A DNA stretch of 64,000 bases from positions 62,001 to 126,000 of the forward strand of contig JAUVZD010000003.1 in NCBI GenBank assembly GCA_030602715.1, read 5' to 3'. Positions 35,019-42,831 of this stretch are shown one piece after another. The first letter of the stretch is position 1. Every line of letters begins with the position of its first letter. The notes under the pieces were generated by a model that was given only the letters and a program-made list of their open reading frames with translations, was not told where the DNA came from and did no database searches. This DNA is from Candidatus Coatesiibacteriota bacterium. GTDB taxonomy: Bacteria; RBG-13-66-14; B26-G2; JAUVZD01. The position numbers and the translations under genes are program-made.

Positions 35019-36074
35019 TTACTTATAGTTCGCACTCGGCTCTTTTTCAGCCGGCGAGCCCGCTGGGGTGCTCTTTATCTCTATTCCCAGGATATGCCCC
35101 AGAGAATAGATGAACAGCAGAAAGAAGATGGGGAAGGCGTCGTAGAAATCCCTGAGCTCGTCTATGAACGCAAAAAAGATGCTAGCCACGAAAAGAGGCA
35201 CCATTATCCACAGCCCCCGCTTGAGAAATGGGGGCTTCTCCCTCCATCTGTGGATTATAGAAGCGACCACCGCTATCCAGGCAACCAGGGTGGGAATTGA
35301 ATATGCGGTCAATACCTTATAGTTATGGACCAGAAGCTGGAACTCTACCAATCCCCCCCTGTTCTCTATGAAGATTATATTGATTATTGTCTTTATGACC
35401 ACGAAGACGGCGAGCTGGCAGAGCAGATGGACTGCCAGATGCGACTTATTCATCCCCTCTTTGTAGAAGTGGATGGCAAAGACCATGGACATAAGGATGG
35501 TGGTCTCTTTGTTTATACAACTGAGGGGAAAGATGATGTAAAACAGGTGAAATCTTTCCCTCACCATCAAACCCAACAATAGGGCGGAGAACATCAATGT
35601 GGGGAAGTCCCAGATATAGTTGGTGTATTTGAAGAAGGGCGGAAGGCAGACCAGCGCTATCAGGGGGGTTATGTTGGTGAATGTCTTGGTGCTGAGGTAA
35701 ACCCCCTTGAACAAGTATCTTATGGCATAACAGAAACCGAAGAGCGTAAGATACATTAGGACACATGAGATTATATACTCTATAAAATATTCAATCTCCC
35801 AATCAAGTTTATTGAATACTTTCATTACCAGGTTGTTCCCCCGCATCCTTTCAATTATAGACTCTCTGGTAGCTTCGGGGATGGAGAGGGTAAGCAATCG
35901 CACCGTTGCGGGAAGAAGGGTGCGGTAAACATAAGGTCTCTTGGCTTCCCCATAGACCATATCTTTGAGTAGAGCCTGACCGACATTGTTGAACCCCGGG
36001 TCTTGAACGAAGATGACCAGGATGACTGTGCTAAGAAGCGCATATAACAAGAACCATATCACCTTATCCCTCAT
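35019..36074 (-). CDS. polytopic membrane protein of unknown function
   Basis: ATG 36074 has AAGGAGG 6 bases upstream. The protein has about eight hydrophobic helices. After the first helix comes KRPYVYRTLLP, a motif seen in uncharacterised membrane proteins of GT-C-like architecture, where an Arg/Tyr loop follows TM1. PLSCINKETTILMS lies between helices further on. These features resemble the YRPLLP/NKET type of conserved hypothetical proteins common in candidate phyla. No transport or transferase motif is certain. Confidence 0.7.
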   Translation of the reverse strand: MRDKVIWFLLYALLSTVILVIFVQDPGFNNVGQALLKDMVYGEAKRPYVYRTLLPATVRLLTLSIPEATRESIIERMRGNNLVMKVFNKLDWEIEYFIEYIISCVLMYLTLFGFCYAIRYLFKGVYLSTKTFTNITPLIALVCLPPFFKYTNYIWDFPTLMFSALLLGLMVRERFHLFYIIFPLSCINKETTILMSMVFAIHFYKEGMNKSHLAVHLLCQLAVFVVIKTIINIIFIENRGGLVEFQLLVHNYKVLTAYSIPTLVAWIAVVASIIHRWREKPPFLKRGLWIMVPLFVASIFFAFIDELRDFYDAFPIFFLLFIYSLGHILGIEIKSTPAGSPAEKEPSANYK

Positions 36075-36154
36075 TCAGTCCTCCTTCCGGCGAGGGCTTG
36101 TATTGAGCTCGGTAAAAGGCTACCGATGAAAACATCCTCCACCTCAATTTTCAC

Positions 36155-37990
36155 TCACCTTCCCTTGGTCCTCTTCTCTACCAACTTCCTCAAACTGGCT
36201 ACCTCGCCGGTCAATCTCTTCAAGTTGTCCCCCTCATCCCACATCCTCACCTCCGAGAGGACATGAGTCAACAGCGGTGCTATTACCTCGGCGAAGTTAT
36301 GGAGCGCATCCACCTCCTGCGGTGAATATTTCCTGCCATCCTCCCGCCCGGTGAGCATTATCCAAGCTATATTGTCGTCGCCGATGCGCAGGGGCACCAC
36401 CAGCTCAACCTCCAGTTCCTTGAGCCTGCCTGCCTCCTCTTCGGTGAGGTGACCTTCAAGCTCCTCCCCTTCCTCGGGGAGATAGACCGCACGGGGTTTG
36501 ACCTCCAAGGAGACCGCAAGTCCCCCATCGGCGGGGAGAGCGGGCTTTTCCTTCTTACCGATGAAGCGCATAACCTCTCCCTCCACTCTGTAAAGGTAAC
36601 AGTTCACCGCACCGTATAGTTTTTCAAGACGTGTGGTGAAAATCTGAGCCATGCGGTCTGTATTCTTGAAGAGGGGCAGTTCCCGGGAAAGCTCCTTCAA
36701 ACCTCTCTTTAGGCGAAACTTCTCACGGAAGACGGATAGTTCTACGAACTTCTCCACCGCCCGGCGCAGGGGAGGGAAGCCCAGGGCGACGATTGCGGTT
36801 ACAGACAATATGAGGATGATATTGTGTCCCCAACCGACCCACTCCACCAGATAAAGCTCCAGAAGCCACTCAATGGAGACGGCGACAGCTATGACCGGGG
36901 CTATCGCCAGTCCATAGACCAGCCCCCGGCTTATCACCACGGTTACATCCTGCACCCGGCGGTGGACGATGGCGTATCCGAAGGAGAGCGGGACCAGAAT
37001 GAGGGGGTAGATGAAGGCGGACGAGTAGCGCAGTATGTGGGATAGAGCGTAGAAATTGCTCAGGAGGAGGATGATATTGTATGTCAACAGGGGAAGGACT
37101 CCCAACACAGTCCCCCAGATGAGATACCGGAGTCGCCTGCGCTGGGCGGGATTCTCCTCGGTGAAGTGGCTGTGCAGAAAGGCGAAGATGGCGCAGAGCA
37201 CCAGGATGGTGCCCAATGGATAGTTGAGGGAGTGGATGGGCAGAAGCAGATGGGACAGCTCTGGCGACTGGGTGATGTGGGCGTATTTAAATGTGGCGAA
37301 AATAATAGCCCCCGCCAGGCAGAACATGATGACCGTCGCCGGAAGCCAGGGGGCTTTATCTATTACCCTCTTCTGCTTGGGGAAGTGGAGGGAGAGGAGC
37401 AGGATGAACATACCGAAGAGGAAGCCTGCGGCGGTTGACAGGGGAATGTATAGTCTGTCTATGAGATTGAGGGCACTGGGTAGTCTGAGCTCAACCGGGA
37501 TGGGAGAAAGGGCGGTGGCGGCGGAGATACACAGCAGGAGAAATATGGCGGGGATGCGACCGGTGGTGGTGGAGAGGTAGACGATGAGCCCAGACAGTAG
37601 AAAGATGGTCGCCACCACGGTCAATGCTGAATCCTGGAGGAATTTCAGGGGGGAGGGTGGCTCCAGCAGGATACTAAACTCCAGCAGTTCCCCTTCCCTT
37701 TCTACCGTAAGGTCCAGGGTCTTGCCGAAGAGACGGTCCTCCCAGAGTTGGTCGGCGGCTTGGGGCTCTTGCCCCTCCACGCTGATTAGCTTATCCCCTA
37801 CCTGTAATCCGGCGGACTCGGCGTTTCCTCCCTCCTCCACGGCGGTGATGAAGAAGCCGGGGCTTTCGCCGGCAAGATATTCAATGGTCAACCCCTGGTC
37901 GCATTTAACCAGCTCCAAAACATTACGATAGACGCCGTAGAGGGGGATGATGATAAGGACGATGAGAAGCCAACGGGTGAGGGTTTTCAT
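36155..37990 (-). CDS. PDZ-multi-TM-GAF membrane protein, sensor-like, without output domain
   Basis: The first helix is followed by a periplasmic PDZ domain (AVEEGGNAESAGLQVGDKLI and SVEGQEP). About nine membrane helices span 120-420. A cytoplasmic linker (VFREKFRLKRGLKELSREL) leads to a GAF-like domain from about 440, then a short C-terminal coiled coil (LKRLTGEVASLRKLVEKR). Proteins of this layout normally continue into a histidine kinase or phosphatase; here the chain ends after the GAF domain. It may be a receptor working with a separate kinase, but none is adjacent. Start ATG 37990. Confidence 0.8.
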   Translation of the reverse strand: MKTLTRWLLIVLIIIPLYGVYRNVLELVKCDQGLTIEYLAGESPGFFITAVEEGGNAESAGLQVGDKLISVEGQEPQAADQLWEDRLFGKTLDLTVEREGELLEFSILLEPPSPLKFLQDSALTVVATIFLLSGLIVYLSTTTGRIPAIFLLLCISAATALSPIPVELRLPSALNLIDRLYIPLSTAAGFLFGMFILLLSLHFPKQKRVIDKAPWLPATVIMFCLAGAIIFATFKYAHITQSPELSHLLLPIHSLNYPLGTILVLCAIFAFLHSHFTEENPAQRRRLRYLIWGTVLGVLPLLTYNIILLLSNFYALSHILRYSSAFIYPLILVPLSFGYAIVHRRVQDVTVVISRGLVYGLAIAPVIAVAVSIEWLLELYLVEWVGWGHNIILILSVTAIVALGFPPLRRAVEKFVELSVFREKFRLKRGLKELSRELPLFKNTDRMAQIFTTRLEKLYGAVNCYLYRVEGEVMRFIGKKEKPALPADGGLAVSLEVKPRAVYLPEEGEELEGHLTEEEAGRLKELEVELVVPLRIGDDNIAWIMLTGREDGRKYSPQEVDALHNFAEVIAPLLTHVLSEVRMWDEGDNLKRLTGEVASLRKLVEKRTKGR

Positions 37991-38073
37991 GACAGCCCTC
38001 TGGGGATGAGTTTATGGAAGATGGATTGATTGTTTTTTAATGCTAACATAAGGGAGGGAGGTGGGCAAGATAA

Positions 38074-38102
38074 TGTAGCGGAGATTTAGAATCTCCGCTA
38101 CA
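38074..38102. repeat. 29-base palindrome, copy B of a dispersed family
   Basis: It has the same length and outer arms as the palindrome at 24270-24298. Position 12 changes from G to T and its partner, position 18, from C to A, preserving the pair. Confidence 0.85.
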
Positions 38103-38104
38103 GA

Positions 38105-38142
38105 AAACCTACATAAAAAAAGACGGGCTTGGCGCCCGCCTT
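38105..38142. repeat. left direct repeat bracketing an AT-rich cassette
   Basis: It is nearly identical to 39891-39927 in the same orientation, including the A-run and the hairpin GACGGGC-TTGGC-GCCCGCC. The two differ by about two single-base changes or indels. Confidence 0.8.
38115..38142 (-). terminator. intrinsic terminator of the PLD-like gene
   Basis: On the minus strand the stem GGCGGGC/GCCCGTC with loop GCCAA is followed by seven T residues, 19 bases after the stop codon of the gene at 38161. Confidence 0.85.
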
Positions 38143-38160
38143 ATGTTATTTCTTAGAGAC

Positions 38161-38940
38161 TTAGATTTGTGTTGATTGTTTCCATCTTCTATTGAAATTT
38201 TCAACTAAGGCTTCAAATATGTCGTTATTTGTGTCTTTATTTAGTATTATTGCAAATGTTTCTCTTGTTCCCAAATCTTTGATACTATGTCCTAATATCA
38301 CCAGATTGTCTGATGAAATTATATATCTATCATGGATATCAGTATTAGGATAATTCCTAAACTCTATATTTGGATTTTCTTTTTTAAAATCTTTAAGTTC
38401 ACGTAAGAGCCGGTTTTTATTCTTCTCTTTAAGATTCTCTGTTCTTGTAATAAATTTTACAACATAATTTTTGACATTGGTTAGGATATCTAATGTTCTT
38501 TCACCGCAATATGGATCTACAATTTTCAATTCCCCTTTAAGATTGCTTAAAATATTTTTCACTAAGATTTTCTTGCTTGTGTATTCTTTTTCTGGCTTAA
38601 AATAATACACGTTTATAGACTCATCTTTTAATTGAGTAGCTAAATGTTCTTTTCCGGGTTTCATAATCTCGTAATAAACTTCTTCATTCTTATGGTATGT
38701 ATGAATTTTATCTCCTGCTCTATTGAATGTTCTAGTAATGGATTCTGCATTAATACTAATCTCTTTTACATCTATTATGATTAAAGCTATTTGCTCAGCA
38801 GTTAGCATTTTTATTTTTAATTTGTCCTTTGCTACCCATAGTACCCATAAACCTCTTTCAAGAGGTGTTATATATATGTTAAAGCTTGGAAAGTCAGATG
38901 TATCTACTTCTTTAAATCTTTTCGTTAAGTCATTTCCCAT
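38161..38940 (-). CDS. AT-rich protein with C-terminal phospholipase-D-like fold (HxR variant)
   Basis: This 259-residue protein starts at ATG 38940 with GAGG upstream, directly after the stop of the wHTH-like gene. The N-terminal half is unrecognised. The C-terminal half has LKGELKIVDPYCGERTLDIL and then DIHDRYIISSDNLVILGHSI followed by KDLGTRETFAI. The layout 'defined location, then HDR-x-hydrophobic, then G-x-S-hydrophobic-K-D' is seen in phospholipase-D-like domains of bacterial proteins where H-x-R replaces the HKD lysine. Nuclease activity is therefore uncertain. Base composition is far more AT-rich than the surrounding chromosome. Confidence 0.7.
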   Translation of the reverse strand: MGNDLTKRFKEVDTSDFPSFNIYITPLERGLWVLWVAKDKLKIKMLTAEQIALIIIDVKEISINAESITRTFNRAGDKIHTYHKNEEVYYEIMKPGKEHLATQLKDESINVYYFKPEKEYTSKKILVKNILSNLKGELKIVDPYCGERTLDILTNVKNYVVKFITRTENLKEKNKNRLLRELKDFKKENPNIEFRNYPNTDIHDRYIISSDNLVILGHSIKDLGTRETFAIILNKDTNNDIFEALVENFNRRWKQSTQI

Positions 38941-39354
38941 CTATTTTTCCTCTTCTTTGAATTTTTTTTCTACAAATTTTACTCCTGAATTGGTTAAGGT
39001 CCAGCTTTTAAATTTATCTTTTTTCTCTTTACGTTCCATCATGAAACCTTTTCTTATATTTCTATTAACACATTCGTTTATATTCGGAGGTTCTTTTTCT
39101 TTTGTCGATTGAAATCCATCTCTCAAGTCTAATAAATTAAAGGAGACGTAGCTTTCATATTTTTCAAGATAATAACCTATACCTAAAGTTTTTTGGTTAT
39201 CATCACTTGGTTTCTTTGATATAATAAATTCGTTTATTGAGATCTTCTTTTTTTTATTTGGTTTTTCTTCAATCAAAACCTCAATACTCGAAATCCTTCT
39301 TTCGAGGATATCTAATCTCTTCTTTATTTCGTTAATTGGTTCATCTACCTTCAT
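38941..39354 (-). CDS. AT-rich coiled-coil/winged-helix-like protein
   Basis: This 137-residue protein has an N-terminal coiled coil (INEIKKRLDILERRISSIEV). Its C-terminal helix-turn-helix-like region reads KTLGIGYYLEKYESYVSFNL, LDLRDGFQSTKEKEPPNINE and then IRKGFMMERKEKKDKFKSWT, ending with GVKFVEKKF. The latter resembles small winged-helix proteins of archaeal and bacterial accessory regions. The frame extends to 39474, but a good promoter (39413-39441) lies within that extension and AAGGA precedes ATG 39354, so the short form is chosen. It abuts the PLD-like gene, forming a two-gene operon. Confidence 0.7.
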   Translation of the reverse strand: MKVDEPINEIKKRLDILERRISSIEVLIEEKPNKKKKISINEFIISKKPSDDNQKTLGIGYYLEKYESYVSFNLLDLRDGFQSTKEKEPPNINECVNRNIRKGFMMERKEKKDKFKSWTLTNSGVKFVEKKFKEEEK

Positions 39355-39412
39355 TTCAAAATCCTTTTTCAAATTATAGTCCCAAACTATTTTGAATTCA
39401 TCATTGAGTATT

Positions 39413-39441
39413 AGTTTAATAAAAAATTTGCTATTTGTCAA
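39413..39441 (-). promoter_or_regulatory. promoter of the wHTH/PLD-like operon
   Basis: On the minus strand TTGACA (39441-39436) and TAAACT (39418-39413) are separated by 17 bases, about 58 bases before the chosen start at 39354. Confidence 0.6.
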
Positions 39442-39550
39442 TGGTTTTTTAGCTAATCTCACTATTTTTAACATGAATTTTTTTCAAAATTTAGAGTTAA
39501 TAATATTTATATTATTTACGAGCAACCCTTCTTTTTGTGACAGAATAAAA

Positions 39551-39580
39551 GGAAAGGACGGCACTTTAACCGTCCTCGTC
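39551..39580 (-). terminator. possible terminator of the small YjzC-like gene
   Basis: The stem AGGACGG/CCGTCCT with an 8-base loop (39555-39576) is followed on the minus strand by TTTCCTTTTATT. It lies about 25 bases after the stop codon. Confidence 0.6.
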
Positions 39581-39602
39581 CTTTATTAGCACAAACCTAT
39601 TT

Positions 39603-39767
39603 TTACGATTTGTGTTTAGTTTTGTCCACCAGCACATAATTTTGACCTGGTTTGGGTGTCGGTGGGAAAGGCTCTCCTTCAGTTACTGTTACTTCGTAGC
39701 CTGTTTTTGTGTTTTTATATTGTCCCGACTTCTGGCAAACTTGTCCAGATTTGTGTCTTTTAGGCAT
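39603..39767 (-). CDS. 54-residue YjzC-like small protein
   Basis: It begins MPKRHKSGQVCQKSGQYKNT, continues with VTVTEGEPFPPTPKPGQNYV and ends in HKS. The pattern 'S-G-x-x-C-x-x-S-G-x-Y ... G-E-x-F-P-P' is typical of tiny YjzC-type proteins of unknown function found in many phyla. An ideal AAGGAGGTGA lies 7 bases before ATG 39767, and the promoter at 39804-39832 is near consensus, so strong expression is likely. This gene is inside the AT-rich cassette but has its own promoter and terminator. Confidence 0.85.
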   Translation of the reverse strand: MPKRHKSGQVCQKSGQYKNTKTGYEVTVTEGEPFPPTPKPGQNYVLVDKTKHKS

Positions 39768-39803
39768 TTGTTCACCTCCTTTTGAGTTAGTTTAGATGTT
39801 ATA

Positions 39804-39832
39804 ATTGTAAATATAATTGCACTTTGTGTCAA
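39804..39832 (-). promoter_or_regulatory. near-consensus sigma-70 promoter of the YjzC-like gene
   Basis: On the minus strand TTGACA (39832-39827) and TACAAT (39809-39804) are separated by 17 bases, with the start codon 36 bases downstream. Confidence 0.8.
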
Positions 39833-39890
39833 GAAAAATCCTTCTTATTTCAACAATTTTTTGCAGAATTAAATTTTATAGAACACAAAA

Positions 39891-39927
39891 AAACCCTACA
39901 AAAAAAGACGGGCTTGGCGCCCGCCTT
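39891..39927. repeat. right direct repeat bracketing the AT-rich cassette
   Basis: It matches 38105-38142 almost exactly. The enclosed DNA holds the two-gene AT-rich operon and the YjzC-like gene. Confidence 0.8.
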
Positions 39928-39930
39928 TTT
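39900..39930. terminator. bidirectional terminator downstream of hisS
   Basis: The stem GACGGGC/GCCCGCC is flanked by seven A residues on one side and five T residues on the other, so it can end transcription on both strands. It is the first terminator downstream of hisS. Confidence 0.8.
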
Positions 39931-39949
39931 AGTTTGGGTTTTCTGCTTT

Positions 39950-40090
39950 CTTTAGTGCCACATTGCCTTCATTGTTCCCAGGCTCCGGGGCTGGATGTTG
40001 GTGGTGCCGGAGCCCGCCCCGAAAAACTCCAGGATTCCAGCCATCAGTGCACTGCGCAAGCCGGCGGAGTCCCTAGTCTCTTCATACGTT
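39950..40090 (-). other. GC-rich segment with short ORF and hairpin after hisS
   Basis: Between hisS and its terminator the minus strand holds an open frame of about 40 residues (DSAGLRSALMAGILEFF, then GAGSGTTNIQPRSLGTMKA, ending MWH). It has no ribosome-binding site; ATG near 40033 would give 29 residues. A GGCTCCGG/CCGGAGCC inverted repeat spans 39981-40014. I do not recognise it. It may be the tail of a lost gene, a dispersed repeat or a structured 3' UTR. Confidence 0.3.
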
Positions 40091-40095
40091 TATTG

Positions 40096-41529
40096 TCAAT
40101 CAAGCCTTTTCTCCTCTGGCAGTAGAAGCGATTTTATCTCCGCTATAAGGTCCTCAATGGGGACCGTCCTCTGACCGACTTTCCTCTCTACCCATTCTTC
40201 CCTGTCTTCAATCTTGATTTTCTCGGCTTTAATCACCCTCAAGTCTTTGATTGAAACTTGATTGCTGGAAAACTCATCAGGTCCAATTATCACCGCGATG
40301 GGGATCATCTGCCTGTCGGCATATTTCAATTGCTTGGTGAGGGTATTTTCCTTCCCCATATATAGCTCTGTCTTTATTTGACCCGCTCTGAGCTTTTGGG
40401 CTATCTTTTGGTATTCAATTATCTTGTCCTCCACCATCACCGTAACCAGAACATCAGCGGTGGAGGGTCTCTCATCTATCATCTCCAACTTTTGCATGGC
40501 TGAAAAGAGGCGGTCAACTCCGATGGAAGCTCCCGTAGCGGGCACTTTTTCACCGGCGAAATGCTCTATCAATTCATCAAAGCGCCCTCCAGCCATAACG
40601 CTTCCAAAGCCTATCACCCTTTCATCGGTGAGGATTGCCTCAAAGACCGGTCCGGTATAGTAGTCAAGACCTCTGGCTATGCTCAGGTCAACAATCGCCT
40701 CCTCGTCGGAGATATTCAGGGCATCAAGATATTCGGAAATCTCCCTTAGCTCGCCGATTCCCTCCTCCGCTCCCTTGATGCCCTTAAACAGCTCTTTTAA
40801 TAAATTTATGGTCTCCAGGCGATTTTGTGCGGGCAGATTGAGAAATTCCTCAATTTTGGATATTTGAGCATCGTTGAGCCCCAAGCCTGCTATTTCATCG
40901 CCGGATTCATCTATCCTGCCGTCACCGAGCTCCAGCATAACTTTTTCAAGTCCTTGCTTTTCCAATTTATCCATCACTCGGAAGACAACGAGCGAAAGTT
41001 GGGGTTCAATGTCGGCAAAGGCTATCAGACTGTTTAAAACTTTCCTGTTGCTAAACCTGATTTTGAAGGCGAGTCCAAGTTTAATGAGACAATCACGCAT
41101 GGCGGAGATGATCTCGGCATCCGCCACCATAGAATCCGTCCCCACGGTATCTATATCAAACTGGATGAACTCCCGAAACCTTCCCGGATCGGGCTTATCG
41201 TATCTCCATACCGGTTGAATCTGATACCTTTTGAAAGGTCTGGGAAGTTCCTTATATTGGGCAACCACCCTGGATAGAGGAACCGTCAGGTCAAACCTTA
41301 AGCCGACCTCGTTGCCCTCCGGTTCTTTGAAGAGGTATATCTGTTTGCTGGCTTCTTCCCCATACCCCAAAAGGACATCCTTGTATTCAAGAGCCGGTGT
41401 GGAAAGGGGCACGAAGCCGTAGGACTCGTAAACATCTCTGATTGCGGAGATAACCCTTTCACGGGCGATTATCTCCCCGGAGAGGAAATCTCTGAACCCT
41501 TTTAAGATTTTTGGTTCAACTTTCTTCAT
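40096..41529 (-). CDS. hisS: histidyl-tRNA synthetase
   Basis: This 477-residue class II synthetase has ILKGFRDFLSGE at the start, motif 1 around YGFVPLSTPALEY and motif 2 with GLRFDLTVPLSRVVAQ and RYQIQPVWRYDKPDPGRFREF. The HisA histidine-specific motif IARGLDYYTGPVFE and motif 3 GGRFDELIEHF follow. The C-terminal anticodon-binding domain follows from about 370. It is longer than the common 420-residue bacterial form, with an extended C-terminus. ATG 41529 has AAGGA upstream. tRNA-His ends 27 bases upstream on the same strand, so synthetase and substrate are probably co-transcribed. Confidence 0.97.
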   Translation of the reverse strand: MKKVEPKILKGFRDFLSGEIIARERVISAIRDVYESYGFVPLSTPALEYKDVLLGYGEEASKQIYLFKEPEGNEVGLRFDLTVPLSRVVAQYKELPRPFKRYQIQPVWRYDKPDPGRFREFIQFDIDTVGTDSMVADAEIISAMRDCLIKLGLAFKIRFSNRKVLNSLIAFADIEPQLSLVVFRVMDKLEKQGLEKVMLELGDGRIDESGDEIAGLGLNDAQISKIEEFLNLPAQNRLETINLLKELFKGIKGAEEGIGELREISEYLDALNISDEEAIVDLSIARGLDYYTGPVFEAILTDERVIGFGSVMAGGRFDELIEHFAGEKVPATGASIGVDRLFSAMQKLEMIDERPSTADVLVTVMVEDKIIEYQKIAQKLRAGQIKTELYMGKENTLTKQLKYADRQMIPIAVIIGPDEFSSNQVSIKDLRVIKAEKIKIEDREEWVERKVGQRTVPIEDLIAEIKSLLLPEEKRLD

Positions 41530-41556
41530 GGTTTATTCCTTTTAAAAATAAAAAAA

Positions 41557-41630
41557 TACCGGCGACGGGATTCGAACCCATGACCTTCTGATCCACAGTC
41601 AGACGCTCTAGCCATCTGAGCTACGCCGGC
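41557..41630 (-). tRNA. tRNA-His (GTG anticodon)
   Basis: A complete cloverleaf reads on the minus strand. The acceptor arms are GCCGGCG/CGCCGGT with a G1-T72 wobble, the D arm is GCTC/GAGC, the anticodon stem is TCTGA/TCAGA with loop CTGTGGA (anticodon at 41594-41596), and the T loop is TTCGAAT. No CCA is encoded. Position -1 is T and position 73 is A, unlike the usual G-1 and C73 of bacterial tRNA-His. Confidence 0.95.
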
Positions 41631-41640
41631 ATCTATAAGT

Positions 41641-41668
41641 AATTTAATTGATTTTTGAAAAAAGTCAA
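41641..41668 (-). promoter_or_regulatory. possible promoter of tRNA-His and hisS
   Basis: On the minus strand TTGACT (41668-41663) and TAAATT (41646-41641) are 16 bases apart, ending 10 bases before the tRNA. The same -10 hexamer serves tRNA-Asn at 46495-46500. Confidence 0.5.
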
Positions 41669-41934
41669 GCATTTTTTTCATCTTATGTCTTTGGGAGGCG
41701 CATCGCCAATAACTTGTTCAAATCCGAAGCCTGACACCACTTAACATCGCCAAATAGTATATAGCAAACATAGTCAAAAATCAAAGGCTTTATACAACTT
41801 GAGGCCTTGGTTGAGCGGATTTGGCATTCTCAATCTAGAATTGGGATAAGGGAGATATTTACTCCCGTATCCTTTCCATGTTTGTGGAAGTTGGAAGGAT
41901 ATTTGGGTCTGATCATCTGTTCCGGGAAGCTGAA

Positions 41935-42831
41935 TTAGCCGAAGGATACCAGAGCGGCGCCGATGAAGGCTAAGAGAATTCCTAGGACTCGGCGGGCGGT
42001 GATCGGCTCACGGAGGAGCAGGGCGGCTAAGATGAAGATGAAGATATTGCTGGTCTGGTTCAGCGCCGATGCTATGGAAGCCTGGGTATATTTCATTCCC
42101 GCCAACCAGAGGATCATAGAGAGATAGGTGCCCACAAAAGAACCTGAGACCGTGTAGCGCCATCCCCGCCTGGAGATGATGGAGGATAAGATGGCGCGCC
42201 GGGCGGGGTAAAAAAGCAGGATAATACCTATTATCATAACGCCACCGAAGAGGCGGATCTCTGTTACCCACAATAAAGGCGAACGCTCCAGCAGGGGTTT
42301 TATCATTATTATGCCTATCGCCATTGCGGCGTGGGCTAGGACACCCCAGAGAATCCCCCACGCCAGATCCCGCCTGCTAATCTGGCTCTTGCCTCTTTCA
42401 AGGGATGCAGTTAACACAGCCGAGACGACCAACGCCGCCCCCACCGCCTGTAGGGCGGTGAGCCCTTCTCCCAGCCATAGGATTGACAGACCGATGATAA
42501 AAGGGCTATAAAGGCAGTCCACAATGGCGGTAAGACCCGCCCCGAGTAGATTTAGACTTTTGAAGAAGAGGGTGTCACCTATTCCTATACCGATAACACC
42601 GCTTAAGAGAAGGAGTGCGTAGTCGGATGGTGGGGCGTTATGGGCAAGTGTTTCATGAAATATCCACATAGTGGGGAGGATAAGGATAAGTGCAAACAGG
42701 TTTTTGAAGAGGTTGAGGGCTAATGGATGGACCGTTTCCCCACTCTTCTTGAACAGTATGACCGCAAAAGCCCAAAATATAGCGGTAAGTAGTGAAAGGG
42801 CTTCACCGATGTGTGGTATGGTTCCGTCCAA
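41935..42831 (-). CDS. EamA-family (DMT superfamily) transporter
   Basis: This 298-residue protein has ten hydrophobic helices in two repeated halves of five, each ending in the EamA pattern: GLSILWLGEGLTALQAVGAA in the first half and ILAALLLREPITARRVLGIL in the second. It has the usual length and is an inner-membrane exporter of small metabolites; the substrate cannot be read from sequence. The start is TTG 42831 with GGGAG 7 bases upstream. The 295-base gap between it and tRNA-His (41640-41934) shows nothing else recognisable beyond the tRNA promoter. Confidence 0.9.
   Translation of the reverse strand: MDGTIPHIGEALSLLTAIFWAFAVILFKKSGETVHPLALNLFKNLFALILILPTMWIFHETLAHNAPPSDYALLLLSGVIGIGIGDTLFFKSLNLLGAGLTAIVDCLYSPFIIGLSILWLGEGLTALQAVGAALVVSAVLTASLERGKSQISRRDLAWGILWGVLAHAAMAIGIIMIKPLLERSPLLWVTEIRLFGGVMIIGIILLFYPARRAILSSIISRRGWRYTVSGSFVGTYLSMILWLAGMKYTQASIASALNQTSNIFIFILAALLLREPITARRVLGILLAFIGAALVSFG

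Noticed and set aside
39355-39474. Longer N-terminus for the wHTH-like protein
   Set aside because: A near-consensus promoter lies inside this segment, and the downstream ATG has a ribosome-binding site. Possible but less likely.
39817-40125. 102-codon open frame on the plus strand near hisS
   Set aside because: It runs through a bidirectional terminator and the end of hisS and has no ribosome-binding site.
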